Under the pieces are notes generated by a model. It saw only the letters and a program-made list of their open reading frames with translations. It ran no database searches and was not told the DNA's origin. A stretch of 64,000 bases of DNA, from the NCBI RefSeq assembly GCF_902497875.1, contig NZ_CABVHY010000002.1:248001-312000 (forward strand), given 5' to 3'. Source of the DNA: Pseudomonas fluorescens. GTDB lineage: Bacteria; Pseudomonadota; Gammaproteobacteria; Pseudomonadales; Pseudomonadaceae. The position numbers and the translations under genes are program-made. Shown piece by piece: positions 37,381 to 46,586 of this stretch. Numbering within the stretch: position 1 is the stretch's first letter; each line of letters begins with the position of its first letter.

Positions 37381-38289
37381 ATGATCGAACTCCGCCATCT
37401 GCAATATTTCCGCACCCTGGCAGAAACCCTGCACTTCGGCCGTGCCGCTGAACGCCTGCATATCTCCCAGCCGCCGCTGTCGCGGCAGATCGCTTTGCTC
37501 GAAGAAGAACTGGGGGTCAAGCTGTTCGATCGTTCACGCCGACGGGTAGAACTGACCGAGGCGGGCCAGCGCTTTTACCTGGATACCGCCACGGTGTTTG
37601 CCGCGTTCGAGCAAGCCAAGCGCAACGCCTTGGCCGCCGCGCGGGGCGCGGCGGGCGAACTGTCGGTGGGTTTCATGATGTCTACGGCCTACAGCGTTAC
37701 CCCGGCGATTACCCGACGCTATGCCGCGCAGTTTCCGCAGGTGAGGCTCAAGCTGACCGAGACCTTGCCACTGGACCTTGCCCAGGACATCAGCGACGGC
37801 AACAAGGACGTGGCGATCATGTACCGTCCGCAGGACTGCAGCGGGCTTGAGACCGTGACCCTGTACCGGGAAGAAATGACTGTGGTACTGCCGCCGGATC
37901 ATCGACTGCTGGAGCAGCCGATGATCGACCCACGGGAACTGGCCGGGGAAACCTTCATCATCGTGCCACGGCGTATTGCCCCGGCGCTGCACGACATGAT
38001 TTTCAACTACTGCCTGCAGCACGGGGTCACCCCGAATATCGGTCTGGAAATCAACATGCAGCAGACCATCGTCAACCTGGTGGGCGAAGGCCTGGGGATC
38101 GCCATCGTGCCCCGCTCGATGCGCAACATGCGCCTGGCCAACACCACGTTCAAGCCGTTGCGCGATGCGCCGGTGATCGAGGTGGTGGCGGTGTGGAAAG
38201 CCGATAATCACAACCCGTGCATCGCGACGTTTATCGAGAGTGCGCAACAGGCCAGCGCCCAGGTGTCTTGCGAGGAAGAAATTGCCTGA
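37381..38289 (+). CDS. LysR-family transcriptional regulator
   Basis: 302 residues. The N-terminal winged helix-turn-helix IELRHLQYFRTLAETLHFGRAAERLHISQPPLSRQIALLEEELG covers residues 2-45 (split motif; key Gln-Pro-Pro-Leu-Ser-Arg-Gln recognition part). The periplasmic-binding-protein-like effector domain resembles that of BenM/CatM regulators of aromatic acid catabolism. It is divergent from the sigma-54 activator across about 150 bases and lies upstream of the thiolase operon, so it may control the activator gene or the operon. Confidence 0.88.
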   Translation: MIELRHLQYFRTLAETLHFGRAAERLHISQPPLSRQIALLEEELGVKLFDRSRRRVELTEAGQRFYLDTATVFAAFEQAKRNALAAARGAAGELSVGFMMSTAYSVTPAITRRYAAQFPQVRLKLTETLPLDLAQDISDGNKDVAIMYRPQDCSGLETVTLYREEMTVVLPPDHRLLEQPMIDPRELAGETFIIVPRRIAPALHDMIFNYCLQHGVTPNIGLEINMQQTIVNLVGEGLGIAIVPRSMRNMRLANTTFKPLRDAPVIEVVAVWKADNHNPCIATFIESAQQASAQVSCEEEIA

Positions 38290-38382
38290 ACGGGTTCAGG
38301 TAATCGAGGCGTAACCCCTTGCGCCCGCTGCTCGCATTCAGCCTCCCAAGACACCTCGCCTGGACTCGTCTGAAGCGACAGG

Positions 38383-38421
38383 TGTCTCCCATAAGTGTCT
38401 CCCTTATCTGCTCAGGCGACA
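38383..38421. promoter_or_regulatory. Enhancer (UAS) for the sigma-54 activator, thiolase operon
   Basis: TGTCTCC (38383-38389), 6 bases, TGTCTCC (38396-38402), 12 bases, GGCGACA (38415-38421). The last two boxes are inverted. It lies about 75-110 bases upstream of the -24 element. The same three-box layout with the same 12-base inner spacing lies at 49725-49764. Confidence 0.65.
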
Positions 38422-38489
38422 TCTGCCTGGCCATCGCGTGCTCCTCGCAAACGCCCGCTCCACCGGGCCTGCGCCTGCCCCGCCAGCCC

Positions 38490-38506
38490 TTGGCACCGCT
38501 CTTGCT
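38490..38506 (+). promoter_or_regulatory. Sigma-54 (-24/-12) promoter of the thiolase operon
   Basis: TTGGCAC-CGCTC-TTGCT; the GG and GC dinucleotides are 10 bases apart, as required. The predicted start lies about 30 bases before the thiolase ATG. Confidence 0.8.
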
Positions 38507-38545
38507 ATCGCCCTTGCCAAACAACATCAACGCAGGGAACACCTT

Positions 38546-39715
38546 ATGCGATCGCCCGTTATGACTGGCTGGTATCACTCGCCATTCGGCAAGTTCGACC
38601 AACTCGATCCTGAACTGATGATGGCGGAGGCCGCCATCGGCGCACTGGCACACGCAGACATCGCGCCGGAGCAGATCGACTCCGTGCATGTCGGCCACTT
38701 CAACGCTGGCTTCCTGTATCAGGACTTTCCTTCAGCCCTGCTGGCCAACCATATTCCACAGTTGCGTTTCACCCCCTCGGTACGTGTGGAAAATGCCTGC
38801 TCCACCGGCTCGGCAGCGATTCATTCGGCCCTGCAGGCGGTACTCAGCGGCCAGAGCAAACATGCACTGGTGGTGGGGTTCGAGAAGATGAACACCCTGC
38901 CCACCGCCGAGGTCGGCAAGATCCTGCTCAAGTGCTGCTACGCCAAGGAAGAAGCCGATATCGAGGGTGGCTTCGCCGGTGTGTTCGGCACCATTGCGCA
39001 AACCTATTTCGACCGTTACGGCGACCAGTCCGATGCGCTGGCGATGATTGCCGCGAAGAATCACGCCAATGGCGTGCTGAACCCCTACGCGCACATGCGC
39101 CGCGATTTCGGTTATGACTTCTGCCGTAACCCGTCGGAAAAAAACCCCTTCGTGGCCGGACCGCTGAAACGTACCGACTGCTCGTTGATCACCGACGGAT
39201 CGGCTGCCCTGGTGATCAGTCGCCACGACCTGGCGGGTGATCGCCGCCACGCCGTTCGCTTCCGTGCCGCCGTGCAGGTCAATGACTACATGCCGCTGTC
39301 CAAGCGCGACCCGACGTTCTTCGAAGGTGCCGCCCGTGCCTGGCAACAAGCGCTGCAAACCGCCCAGCTGAGCCTGGACGATCTGTCGCTGGTCGAGACC
39401 CACGACTGCTTCACCATCGCTGAATTACTGGAATACGAAGCCATGGGCCTGGCCGAACGTGGCCAGGGCGCGCGCGTCATCGCCGAAGGCGTCAGCCGCA
39501 AGGATGGGCGCCTGCCAATCAACCCGTCTGGCGGCCTCAAGTCCAAGGGTCACCCGATCGGTGCCACCGGCGTGTCGATGCACGTCATGGCGGCCATGCA
39601 GCTCAGCGGCCAGGCGGGCGATATGCAACTGCCCAAGGCCGATCGCGCCGGGGTCTTCAATATGGGCGGCGCGGCGGTGACCAACTACGTGAGCATCCTG
39701 GAGACCGTGCAATGA
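38546..39715 (+). CDS. Acetyl-CoA acetyltransferase, SCP2/thiolase-like
   Basis: 389 residues from ATG 38546 (AGGGAA ahead); earlier in-frame starts fall upstream of the sigma-54 promoter. Thiolase fold: nucleophilic Cys in VENACSTGSAAIHSAL, the HDCF motif in LVETHDCFTIAEL in place of NEAF, and the His loop NPSGGLKSKGHPIGATG. The C-terminal CxGGG cysteine of biosynthetic thiolases is replaced by FNMGGAAVTN. Both traits mark the SCP2-type group, where the HDCF cysteine takes over. It probably cleaves a branched or unusual 3-ketoacyl-CoA. It overlaps the acyl-CoA synthetase gene by 4 bases. Confidence 0.87.
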   Translation: MRSPVMTGWYHSPFGKFDQLDPELMMAEAAIGALAHADIAPEQIDSVHVGHFNAGFLYQDFPSALLANHIPQLRFTPSVRVENACSTGSAAIHSALQAVLSGQSKHALVVGFEKMNTLPTAEVGKILLKCCYAKEEADIEGGFAGVFGTIAQTYFDRYGDQSDALAMIAAKNHANGVLNPYAHMRRDFGYDFCRNPSEKNPFVAGPLKRTDCSLITDGSAALVISRHDLAGDRRHAVRFRAAVQVNDYMPLSKRDPTFFEGAARAWQQALQTAQLSLDDLSLVETHDCFTIAELLEYEAMGLAERGQGARVIAEGVSRKDGRLPINPSGGLKSKGHPIGATGVSMHVMAAMQLSGQAGDMQLPKADRAGVFNMGGAAVTNYVSILETVQ

Positions 39716-41289
39716 TGGGTATCGACAACGTCATGAACCTGGGAGAAATGCTCAACCAGATCGCTCGTCGCTATCCGGATGCGCCGGGTTTTATTCGCAG
39801 TGGTCGTGAGTACTCCTGGAAAGAAATATCCATGCGGGTCGACAGTGTCGCCGCTGCCTTGCGCGAACGCGGCATCAAGAAAGGCGACAAGCTGCTGGTG
39901 CACTCACGCAACAACCTGCCGTTATTCGAAAGTGCCTGGATCGCGTTTCGCCTCGGCGCCGTGTGGGTCCCCACCAACGTGCGCATCACCCCGTCCGAAG
40001 CCGCCTATCTGGGCAACTCCAGCGGCGCGGTAGCGATGCTTTACGACGAAGGCCTCGAACATTACGTCGACGCCGTGCGCGAAGCATCGCCGGCCCTGCA
40101 GCAAGTCATCGCCATCGGCCAACCCCGTGACGGCGAACTGGCCTACGACCAATTGCTGGATGCGGGCCGTGCCCTGCACGCCGCCTTCCGTCCGGCCGAA
40201 GTGAATTACCACGACCCGCTGTGGTTCTTCTACACCTCGGGCACCACCGGCCATCCCAAGGCAGGGGTGCTGACTCACGGCCAGATGGCTTTCGTGATCA
40301 CCAACCACATCGCCGACCTGATGCCCGGCTTGAACCAGCACTCGCGCTCGCTGGTGCTGGCGCCACTGTCCCACGGCGCTGGCATCCATGCCCTGGTCAA
40401 TGTCGCTCGAGGCGCCGCCTGCGTGCTGCCGGCCAGCGACAAACTGGACTGCGACGAGGCCTGGCGCCTGGTGCAGGAGCATCGAGTGGACAACCTCTTC
40501 ACCGTGCCGACCATCGTCAAGATGCTTACCGAAAGCGACGCCGTCGACCGCTACGACCACAGTAGCCTGCGCCAGGTGATCTATGCCGGCGCGCCGATGT
40601 ACCGCGCCGACCAGCGCCATGCACTGAACAAGCTGGGCAAGGTACTGGTGCAGTATTACGGCCTGGGTGAGGTGACCGGCAACATCACCGTGCTGCCCGC
40701 CGATTGCCACCACGCCGAAGATTCCCCCGACGCCAAGGTCGGCAGCTGCGGCTACCCTCGGACCGGCATGCAGGTGGCGATTCTCGATGACGACGGCAAT
40801 GAATTGGCCACGGGTATCGACGGCGAAATCTGCGTGCGCGGCCCCGCCGTGTTCAGCGGTTACTACAACAACCCCAAGGCCAACGAAAGCTGCTTCAAGT
40901 TCGGCTGGTTCCATACCGGCGATCTCGGCCATCTGGACGAACAGGGTTACCTGTTCATCACCGGTCGGGCTTCGGACATGTACATTTCCGGTGGTTCCAA
41001 CGTGTATCCACGGGAAGTCGAGGAGGCCCTGCTCAGTCATCCGGCGGTGACAGAAGTGGCCGTGCTGGGCATGCCCGACGCGAAATGGGGCGAGTCCGGC
41101 TATGCGGTGATCGTCACCACCGCCGAGGTCAGCGACGAACAGTTACTGGCGCATCTGGAGCCGCGTGTAGCGCGTTACAAATGGCCCAAGCGCTTCGTGC
41201 GCTGGGACGAGATGCCCAAGTCAGGCTACGGCAAGATCGTCAAAAAGCAGATCCGCGCGCTGCTTGAAGAACGCCAGGAGGTGGCCTGA
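39712..41289 (+). CDS. AMP-forming acyl-CoA synthetase
   Basis: 525 residues of the ANL superfamily. The AMP/P-loop motif FFYTSGTTGHPKAGVLTHG (about 169-187), the adenine motif VQYYGLGEVTG, the hinge HTGDLGHLDEQGYLFITGRASD and the C-terminal domain YISGGSNVYPREVEEALLSHP are intact; the catalytic Lys lies in KSGYGKIVKK. It activates a carboxylic acid to its CoA thioester, possibly the substrate imported by the porin/TRAP system. The start overlaps the thiolase stop, and the end abuts the next gene. Confidence 0.9.
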   Translation: MMGIDNVMNLGEMLNQIARRYPDAPGFIRSGREYSWKEISMRVDSVAAALRERGIKKGDKLLVHSRNNLPLFESAWIAFRLGAVWVPTNVRITPSEAAYLGNSSGAVAMLYDEGLEHYVDAVREASPALQQVIAIGQPRDGELAYDQLLDAGRALHAAFRPAEVNYHDPLWFFYTSGTTGHPKAGVLTHGQMAFVITNHIADLMPGLNQHSRSLVLAPLSHGAGIHALVNVARGAACVLPASDKLDCDEAWRLVQEHRVDNLFTVPTIVKMLTESDAVDRYDHSSLRQVIYAGAPMYRADQRHALNKLGKVLVQYYGLGEVTGNITVLPADCHHAEDSPDAKVGSCGYPRTGMQVAILDDDGNELATGIDGEICVRGPAVFSGYYNNPKANESCFKFGWFHTGDLGHLDEQGYLFITGRASDMYISGGSNVYPREVEEALLSHPAVTEVAVLGMPDAKWGESGYAVIVTTAEVSDEQLLAHLEPRVARYKWPKRFVRWDEMPKSGYGKIVKKQIRALLEERQEVA

Positions 41290-41840
41290 TGACCCCACAT
41301 TTCGCGGATCGCGCCGGAGTGCGCACGTTCATCCACGAGGGCCCACCGCTATCACCCCGGCGACTGGACCTGGAAGTGCCTTATAGCGAAGAGTTGCGCA
41401 TCGTGCTGCCGATGGCCAGTAACGTCGCAGCAGGTGTGCTCAAGGCGCTGGAAGGTCGACGCTATGGCAGCGCGGTGGGACGCATTCTGTGTGGTGGCGC
41501 CGCGCACCTGAGCTATCACCGCATGATTGTCACCGACAAGCCCGAGCGCCCCTATGACTATGGCCAGCCGGTGGTCCTGGACGGCTACATCACGTTTATC
41601 AGCGGCGCCATCACCGTGGGTCGCGATGCCAAGGGCGCTCCGCTGTTGCACTGCCATGCCGGTTTTCTCGATCGCAATGGCGAGCAGCACGGCGGGCATC
41701 TGGTGCTGGACAAACTGATCGTGGGCAGTGAGCCCCTGGTGATTCGCCTGTGCCTGTTCGACCAGGTTGCCTACCAGGTGCAGCCTGACGCGGAGACTCA
41801 CTTCAACCTGCTTCATCCCGTCCTCCAGGAGCTGTCATGA
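41289..41840 (+). CDS. PPC/DUF296 domain protein with an intact His metal site
   Basis: 183 residues. The PPC (plants and prokaryotes conserved, DUF296) fold is suggested by the ELRIVLPMASNVAAGVLKAL start, YITFISGAITVG and the metal-site hairpin LLHCHAGFLDRNGEQHGGHL (119-138), with His121, His123, His134 and His137. Biochemical function of bacterial PPC proteins is not established. It overlaps the synthetase gene by 1 base and the second PPC gene by 4, so it is a core member of the operon. A small metalloenzyme acting on the acid or its CoA ester is one possibility. Confidence 0.75.
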   Translation: MTPHFADRAGVRTFIHEGPPLSPRRLDLEVPYSEELRIVLPMASNVAAGVLKALEGRRYGSAVGRILCGGAAHLSYHRMIVTDKPERPYDYGQPVVLDGYITFISGAITVGRDAKGAPLLHCHAGFLDRNGEQHGGHLVLDKLIVGSEPLVIRLCLFDQVAYQVQPDAETHFNLLHPVLQELS

Positions 41841-42232
41841 ACCTCGCCACAACCGAAGAGTCCCAGGTCCAGGGCGGCCGGCTGGGCCGCCTGGTGATCG
41901 CCCGCCTGAAACCCAACGAAGACCTCATCGACAGCGCCGAAGCCTTGTGCAAAGACCACGGCATCCACCTGGCCGTGGTCCGCGGCGGACTGGGCAGTCT
42001 GATTGATGCCCAGCTCTGCTACCTGGGTCGCCAGGGCATGATCGAAATCCGTGTCGATGGTCCGGGCGTGGAAATACTCAGCGTCAGCGGCGAAATCATC
42101 AGCGGCGAAAGCCGATTGCAGGCGGTCGTTGCCGATGCCGACGGCAAGCTCTACGCCGGCCGCCTGGAGCGCGGTAAAAACCTCACGTTCATTACGGTCG
42201 AGCTGACGTTGCAAGAGTGGCTGCCCGACTGA
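41837..42232 (+). CDS. Second PPC/DUF296 domain protein lacking the His cluster
   Basis: 131 residues, PPC/DUF296 type: RLGRLVIARLKPNEDLIDSAEALCKDHGIHLAVVRGGLGSLIDAQL (15-60; split motif), VEILSVSGEIIS and a short C-terminal strand FITVELTLQEW. In the hairpin that binds metal in the preceding protein, the sequence is LQAVVADADGKLYAGRL: all four His positions are replaced. The pair may form a hetero-oligomer with one active subunit. It overlaps the first PPC gene by 4 bases, so their translation is coupled. Confidence 0.75.
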   Translation: MNLATTEESQVQGGRLGRLVIARLKPNEDLIDSAEALCKDHGIHLAVVRGGLGSLIDAQLCYLGRQGMIEIRVDGPGVEILSVSGEIISGESRLQAVVADADGKLYAGRLERGKNLTFITVELTLQEWLPD

Positions 42233-42350
42233 ACCGTTCATCCCGTAACCACCCATAACAATAAATCGTAGCCGTGTGCAAAGGGCGGGTTCACTGCCCC
42301 CGCGCCCCCGGACTTTCGATCGTATTGCCACGTCCATCAGGAAAACAACA

Positions 42351-43679
42351 ATGAAAAAAATTCCTTTCGTCCGACTGTCTTTGCTCGCCACCACAGGTAT
42401 CGCCCTGTCACCCATGGCGCACGCTGACTTCGTCAAGGACAGCAAGGCCACCCTGGGTTTTCGCAACTACTACTTCAACCACGACTACCGCGATCGTGCC
42501 GGTCCCGCCGGGCAAAGCAAAACAGCAGAATGGGCACAGGGATTCTTCCTCGATTACAAATCCGGCTTCACCGATGGCACTGTCGGCTTTGGTGTGGACG
42601 CGCTTGGCTTGCTGGGGGTGCGCCTCGACGGCGGCACAGGCAACCACCGCGGAAGCTCGATGATTCCTGATGACAGCGACGGCAGCGCCGTGGACGAATG
42701 GAGCCGGCTGGGGCTGACCGGCAAGATGCGTTTTTCCCAGACCGAGGCCCGCTACGGCACCCTCCAGCCCAAGCTGCCGATCCTGGTGGCCAACGATGGT
42801 CGCGTCCTGCCACAAACCTTCGAAGGCGGCATGATCACCTCCAAGGAAGTGGACAACCTGACCCTGGTCGGCGGTCGCCTGGAACACACCACCGGCCGCG
42901 GCTCGACCAACCGCTCGGGGCTCGCGGTCGCCGGCGGCACGCAGCAAAGCAATGAGTTCCTGTTTGCCGGCGCCGACTACAAGCTGACCAAGCAACTCAC
43001 GCTGCAATACTACGCGGCCCAGCTGGAAGACTATTACATACAGCATTTCGGCGGCCTGGTGCATGTGCTGCCCCTGGGCGAGGGCCAGTCGCTGACCACC
43101 GACCTGCGTTACTTCAAGACCGACGCCGATGGCCGCAACGACTCCGCCTCAGGCCGCGCCGCCGGTTACCGGGTGGGAGGCCTGGGTGATACCCCCGGCA
43201 AGATCGACAACGACACCTGGAGCGCGATGTTTACCTATGCCCTGGGCGGCAACTCCTTCCTGCTCGGTTACCAGAGCGTGTCCGACAGCGGCAACTTTGT
43301 GCAGCTAAACCAAGGCAACACTAACGAGGGTGCGGCGGGCAGCAGTATCTACCTGTTCACCGACCGCCTCATCACCAGCTTCACCCGGGCAGGCGAGCGC
43401 ACGGCATTCGGACAATACGGCTACAACTTCGCCGCGATGGGCATTCCCGGGCTGGTGGCGTCAGTCACGTACCTCAAGGGCACCAACATCCGCACGGCCA
43501 CCGGTGGCGATGAAAAGGAATGGGAACGCGACATCGCGCTGGATTACGTGGTGCAGAGCGGCACCTTCAAGGGTGTAGGGTTCAGCTGGCGTAACGGCAC
43601 GATGCGCAGTGGCTTGCCCAGCGAATATGCCCAGGACCAGAACCGCGTGGCCGTCAGTTATACGCTGGCGTTGTTCTGA
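42351..43679 (+). CDS. OprD-family outer-membrane porin
   Basis: 442 residues from ATG 42351 (AGGAAAACAACA). Signal peptide MKKIPFVRLSLLATTGIALSPMAHA, then an 18-strand barrel of the OprD/OccD/OccK type: DSKATLGFRNYYFNHDYRD, WAQGFFLDYKSGFTDGTVGFGVDALGLLGVRLDGG, RYGTLQPKLPIL, and a final strand VAVSYTLALF ending in Phe. Members admit basic amino acids or carboxylic and aromatic acids. Being 118 bases after the second PPC gene, it likely admits the operon substrate. Confidence 0.9.
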   Translation: MKKIPFVRLSLLATTGIALSPMAHADFVKDSKATLGFRNYYFNHDYRDRAGPAGQSKTAEWAQGFFLDYKSGFTDGTVGFGVDALGLLGVRLDGGTGNHRGSSMIPDDSDGSAVDEWSRLGLTGKMRFSQTEARYGTLQPKLPILVANDGRVLPQTFEGGMITSKEVDNLTLVGGRLEHTTGRGSTNRSGLAVAGGTQQSNEFLFAGADYKLTKQLTLQYYAAQLEDYYIQHFGGLVHVLPLGEGQSLTTDLRYFKTDADGRNDSASGRAAGYRVGGLGDTPGKIDNDTWSAMFTYALGGNSFLLGYQSVSDSGNFVQLNQGNTNEGAAGSSIYLFTDRLITSFTRAGERTAFGQYGYNFAAMGIPGLVASVTYLKGTNIRTATGGDEKEWERDIALDYVVQSGTFKGVGFSWRNGTMRSGLPSEYAQDQNRVAVSYTLALF

Positions 43680-43684
43680 CCGCC

Positions 43685-43715
43685 GGGGGCTCCGATGTCG
43701 GGAGCCCCTTGTTTT
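43685..43715 (+). terminator. Intrinsic terminator after the porin gene
   Basis: GGGGCTCC / GGAGCCCC stem with a 7-base loop and TTGTTTT tail, between the two convergent sigma-54 operons. Confidence 0.8.
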
Positions 43716-43794
43716 ATGTCGATCGTTTGAAGTTGACCCCGCGTGGCGGCGTGCTCTCGAAAGCCACGCCGCCGCTGCTTCATGCTGGCTCGCT

Positions 43795-45519
43795 TCAGGC
43801 CTCACTCTGCCAATGCCGACACTTCGAAGTCTTTCCGACGCCGGGGTTGAAGGCATTGCACGGATCCAGCTTCTGATAAAACGCCTTCAGCTCGGCCTTC
43901 GCAGGATAAAGATGGCCGACGTTATGCTCGGCCGGATACTCGGCACCTCGATTATCCAGCAGCGCCCACATCTCATGCTCCACCGCCAGACAATCGCTGC
44001 CCTTGCGCACGATGTAATCCTGGTGAAAGACGTGACAGAAGAAATGTCCGTAATACAGTTTCAGGATCAGTTGCTGTTCAATGGATTCAGGCAGTTTCTC
44101 GAACCAGTCCCGATCATTGCGTGCCAGGGCGATATCCAGTGCCACGATATCCTCGACCGCATCGTCATGGATCGCCCGATACCGCACCGCCGCCCCGGCC
44201 GCCGCGAACCGATGCAGGAACGCCTTGCTGCCCTCCTCAGCCGAGCATCGAAAGAAGTCCCCACCACGCCCGTCGAGCAATTGGCTCAGGTAAGCTTCGG
44301 TCGGCGCTACCGAAGCGGCAGACACCTTGAGCATCAAGTAATGCTCAAAACGCTGACGGTAATCGGTCATACGTTTGGGCAGGTGATCCGGAAAACAGCG
44401 CGCGACCCGCTGCAATACGCGGTCTGACAGATGCGAACGCAGCCACGTAAAACGACCGAGAAAGTTATCCACCCGACTTTTCAGGGCAAACATCTTCGGC
44501 AAGCGCTGGGTGCCCAGGTGATGGATCATCAGGAAGGTATCCTTGCCGTACTGCGCCGCCACGTCGTAGGCGTCACGGTGCATGTACTCACCGGCGATCG
44601 GCAACTCGACGAAGTGCTCAAGCATGTGTCGGCGGATCCGGGTCAGGTCATCGGTGTGATTGGTTCCGATGTAGAACACCGCGGTATCGCGTTCAGCGGT
44701 AAAAGTGTCCAGGCGCACCGCAAATACCGCGAGTTTGCCTGCGCTGCCGCTGGCTTCGTGCAGGCGTTGCTTGTCCGCGTTGAAACGGGCTGGCGTGGCG
44801 GCATCGACATCACGCACGTGCTCTGCATAACCGTGGTCGGAGCCGCGTCCGGCATTGGCCTGGATATCGGCTTCGCTGTAACGGCCAGCATCCAGGTTGC
44901 CAAGGATCTGCTCAGGCGTATCGCCCAGATTGACTCCCAAGTGATTGACCAAGTGCAGTTGGCCCTCCGCATCAAGCTGGGCGTATAGCGACATCTCGGT
45001 GTAGGCCGGCCCGCGCCGGATCAACGAACCACCCGAATTGTTGCAGACGCCACCGAAGACTGAAGCGCCAATGCACGAAGAGCCAATCACCGAATGCGGC
45101 TCGCGCCCCAGGGGCTTGAGCACCTTTTCCAGCTGATCCAGCGTCGAACCTGGAAAGCAGATCACTTGCCGCCCCTGCTCGATCACCTGCACGGTGCGCA
45201 TGCGCAGGGTACTGACGATCACGACCTCGCGATCGTAGCCGCCGTCAGGCGTTGAGCCACCGGTAAGCCCGGTGTTGGCGGCCTGCATGATGACGATCAT
45301 GTCGGCGGCCACGCACGCTTTGACCACTCGCCATTGCTCAAGCAACGAACCAGGACACACCACCGCTACGGCACTGCCCTTGCCAAATCGGAAGCCCTGG
45401 CGAAAGCGCACTGTGTCGTTGGCTTCGGTCAGTACATGGCTGTCACCGACGATGGTTTTAAGGTTGGCGATGAGTTCGGGTACAAGAGATTGATGCACAG
45501 GTGTGGCAATGGCGTTCAT
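43795..45519 (-). CDS. dld: Quinone-dependent D-lactate dehydrogenase
   Basis: 574 residues, full length for Dld. This peripheral membrane flavoenzyme oxidises D-lactate (or a related D-2-hydroxy acid) to the 2-keto acid with quinone as acceptor. FAD/PCMH motifs are present: VVCPGSLLEQWRVVKACVAADMIVIMQAANTGLTGGSTP (about 54-92; split motif), HSVIGSSCIGASVFGGVCNNSGG, and the membrane-binding basic region. The C-terminal EHNVGHLYPAKAELKAFYQKLDPCNAFNPGVGKTSK is intact. It is last in the TRAP-SDR operon by direction, 259 bases after the SDR gene, so it may use its own promoter too. Confidence 0.9.
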   Translation of the reverse strand: MNAIATPVHQSLVPELIANLKTIVGDSHVLTEANDTVRFRQGFRFGKGSAVAVVCPGSLLEQWRVVKACVAADMIVIMQAANTGLTGGSTPDGGYDREVVIVSTLRMRTVQVIEQGRQVICFPGSTLDQLEKVLKPLGREPHSVIGSSCIGASVFGGVCNNSGGSLIRRGPAYTEMSLYAQLDAEGQLHLVNHLGVNLGDTPEQILGNLDAGRYSEADIQANAGRGSDHGYAEHVRDVDAATPARFNADKQRLHEASGSAGKLAVFAVRLDTFTAERDTAVFYIGTNHTDDLTRIRRHMLEHFVELPIAGEYMHRDAYDVAAQYGKDTFLMIHHLGTQRLPKMFALKSRVDNFLGRFTWLRSHLSDRVLQRVARCFPDHLPKRMTDYRQRFEHYLMLKVSAASVAPTEAYLSQLLDGRGGDFFRCSAEEGSKAFLHRFAAAGAAVRYRAIHDDAVEDIVALDIALARNDRDWFEKLPESIEQQLILKLYYGHFFCHVFHQDYIVRKGSDCLAVEHEMWALLDNRGAEYPAEHNVGHLYPAKAELKAFYQKLDPCNAFNPGVGKTSKCRHWQSEA

Positions 45520-45778
45520 CGGTATTTCCGCAGGTAGAGGCGCGATCGGGCGGCCGTTATTGTTCTTCCAAGGCGTGTTCCAGGCCTTGGGGATGACTCG
45601 ACTCGGTCTGCTCCACCCCCTGAAACCGTGCGGTTAAAGGCGGGCGAAGCCATGAGGAAGCAGGCGTCGCCCCCCAGCGGCGAAAATCTCGCGCCGGGTG
45701 ACACGCATTACAGGCAGGCTGGCTTTTTGCGAGATGCTCGCGAGGGAGGCATCGTTTGAGCGGTGTCGCGGCGGTCGC
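45520..45778. other. Intergenic stretch between SDR and dld, no gene seen
   Basis: About 260 bases. It contains one hairpin, CCAAGGC...GCCTTGG, near 45568-45590, without a T-tract. A minus-strand open stretch here has no ribosome-binding site and no recognisable domain. Confidence 0.5.
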
Positions 45779-46573
45779 TCAAATTTCCAGGATGCCCGAC
45801 GCCATGAACCCGCCATCCACCGGAATCACATGACCGCTGATGTATGACGAATCGTCGGAAGCGAGAAAGGCCACCGCCCCCGCCATTTCCGCTGGTGTTC
45901 CATAACGCCGCATCGGCACGGCCCTGGCGTAGGAATCCCGGGTCGTGGCCGAGTGCAGCATCTGGGTCAACGGTGTGTCCACAGGGCCGGGCGCTATACC
46001 GTTTACGGTAATGCCGTATTCGGCAAGCTCGACCGCCATCTGCCGAGTCAACCCGATGATCGCTGCCTTGGACGTGCCATAGGCTGTGCGGCCCATGCTC
46101 GCGCGCATACCGCTGATGGAGGCGACGTTGATGATCCGCCCCCAACCATTGACGCTCATCAGGCGTGCCGCGTGTTGGCCGCAGAGAAGCGAGCCCGTCA
46201 GGTTGATGTTCAGGACCCGCTGCCAGTCGGCGAGGTCGCAGTCCAGAAACGCCTGGGTCTTGGCAATGCCGGCGTTGTTTACCAGCACGTCACAGCGACC
46301 AAAACGCTCTTGCAGATAGGCAAACGCCGCCGCGATGGATTGCGCATCGCCAACGTCGATCGCCAACGCCAGCGCTTCAATGCCTTGGGCCTTGAGCCCG
46401 ACGACCATTTCTTCGGCCGCCGCCAGGTTGATGTCTGCCACCACCACCGTATGCCCATCGTGCCCCAGGCGTTCGGCGATCGCCGCGCCGATGCCCATGG
46501 CGGCGCCTGTGACCAGGGCCACGCGCCCCAAGTCCAGGGCGACCGGAGCTTGTTTTTTCGCTAATTGGCTCAT
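45779..46573 (-). CDS. Classical short-chain dehydrogenase/reductase (operon with TRAP genes)
   Basis: 264 residues. Complete SDR: TGAAMGIG cofactor motif, NNAGIAK, catalytic Ser in NVASISG, and YGTSK as YxxxK; C-terminal RRYGTPAEMAGAVAFLASDDSSYISGHVIPVDGGF. Asp after the second strand (VVVADINL) favours NAD over NADP. It follows dctQM by 13 bases. A plausible step is oxidation or reduction of the hydroxy acid delivered by the TRAP transporter, upstream of Dld. Confidence 0.9.
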   Translation of the reverse strand: MSQLAKKQAPVALDLGRVALVTGAAMGIGAAIAERLGHDGHTVVVADINLAAAEEMVVGLKAQGIEALALAIDVGDAQSIAAAFAYLQERFGRCDVLVNNAGIAKTQAFLDCDLADWQRVLNINLTGSLLCGQHAARLMSVNGWGRIINVASISGMRASMGRTAYGTSKAAIIGLTRQMAVELAEYGITVNGIAPGPVDTPLTQMLHSATTRDSYARAVPMRRYGTPAEMAGAVAFLASDDSSYISGHVIPVDGGFMASGILEI

Positions 46574-46586
46574 GACAAATGCTCTC

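Noticed and set aside
38438-38545. Longer N-terminus for the thiolase
   Set aside because: It would begin upstream of the -24/-12 promoter; ATG 38546 has a good ribosome-binding site and the family N-terminus.
45520-45778. Minus-strand stretch between SDR and dld as a decayed gene
   Set aside because: No ribosome-binding site, no domain and no similarity that I can recognise; it is kept as intergenic.
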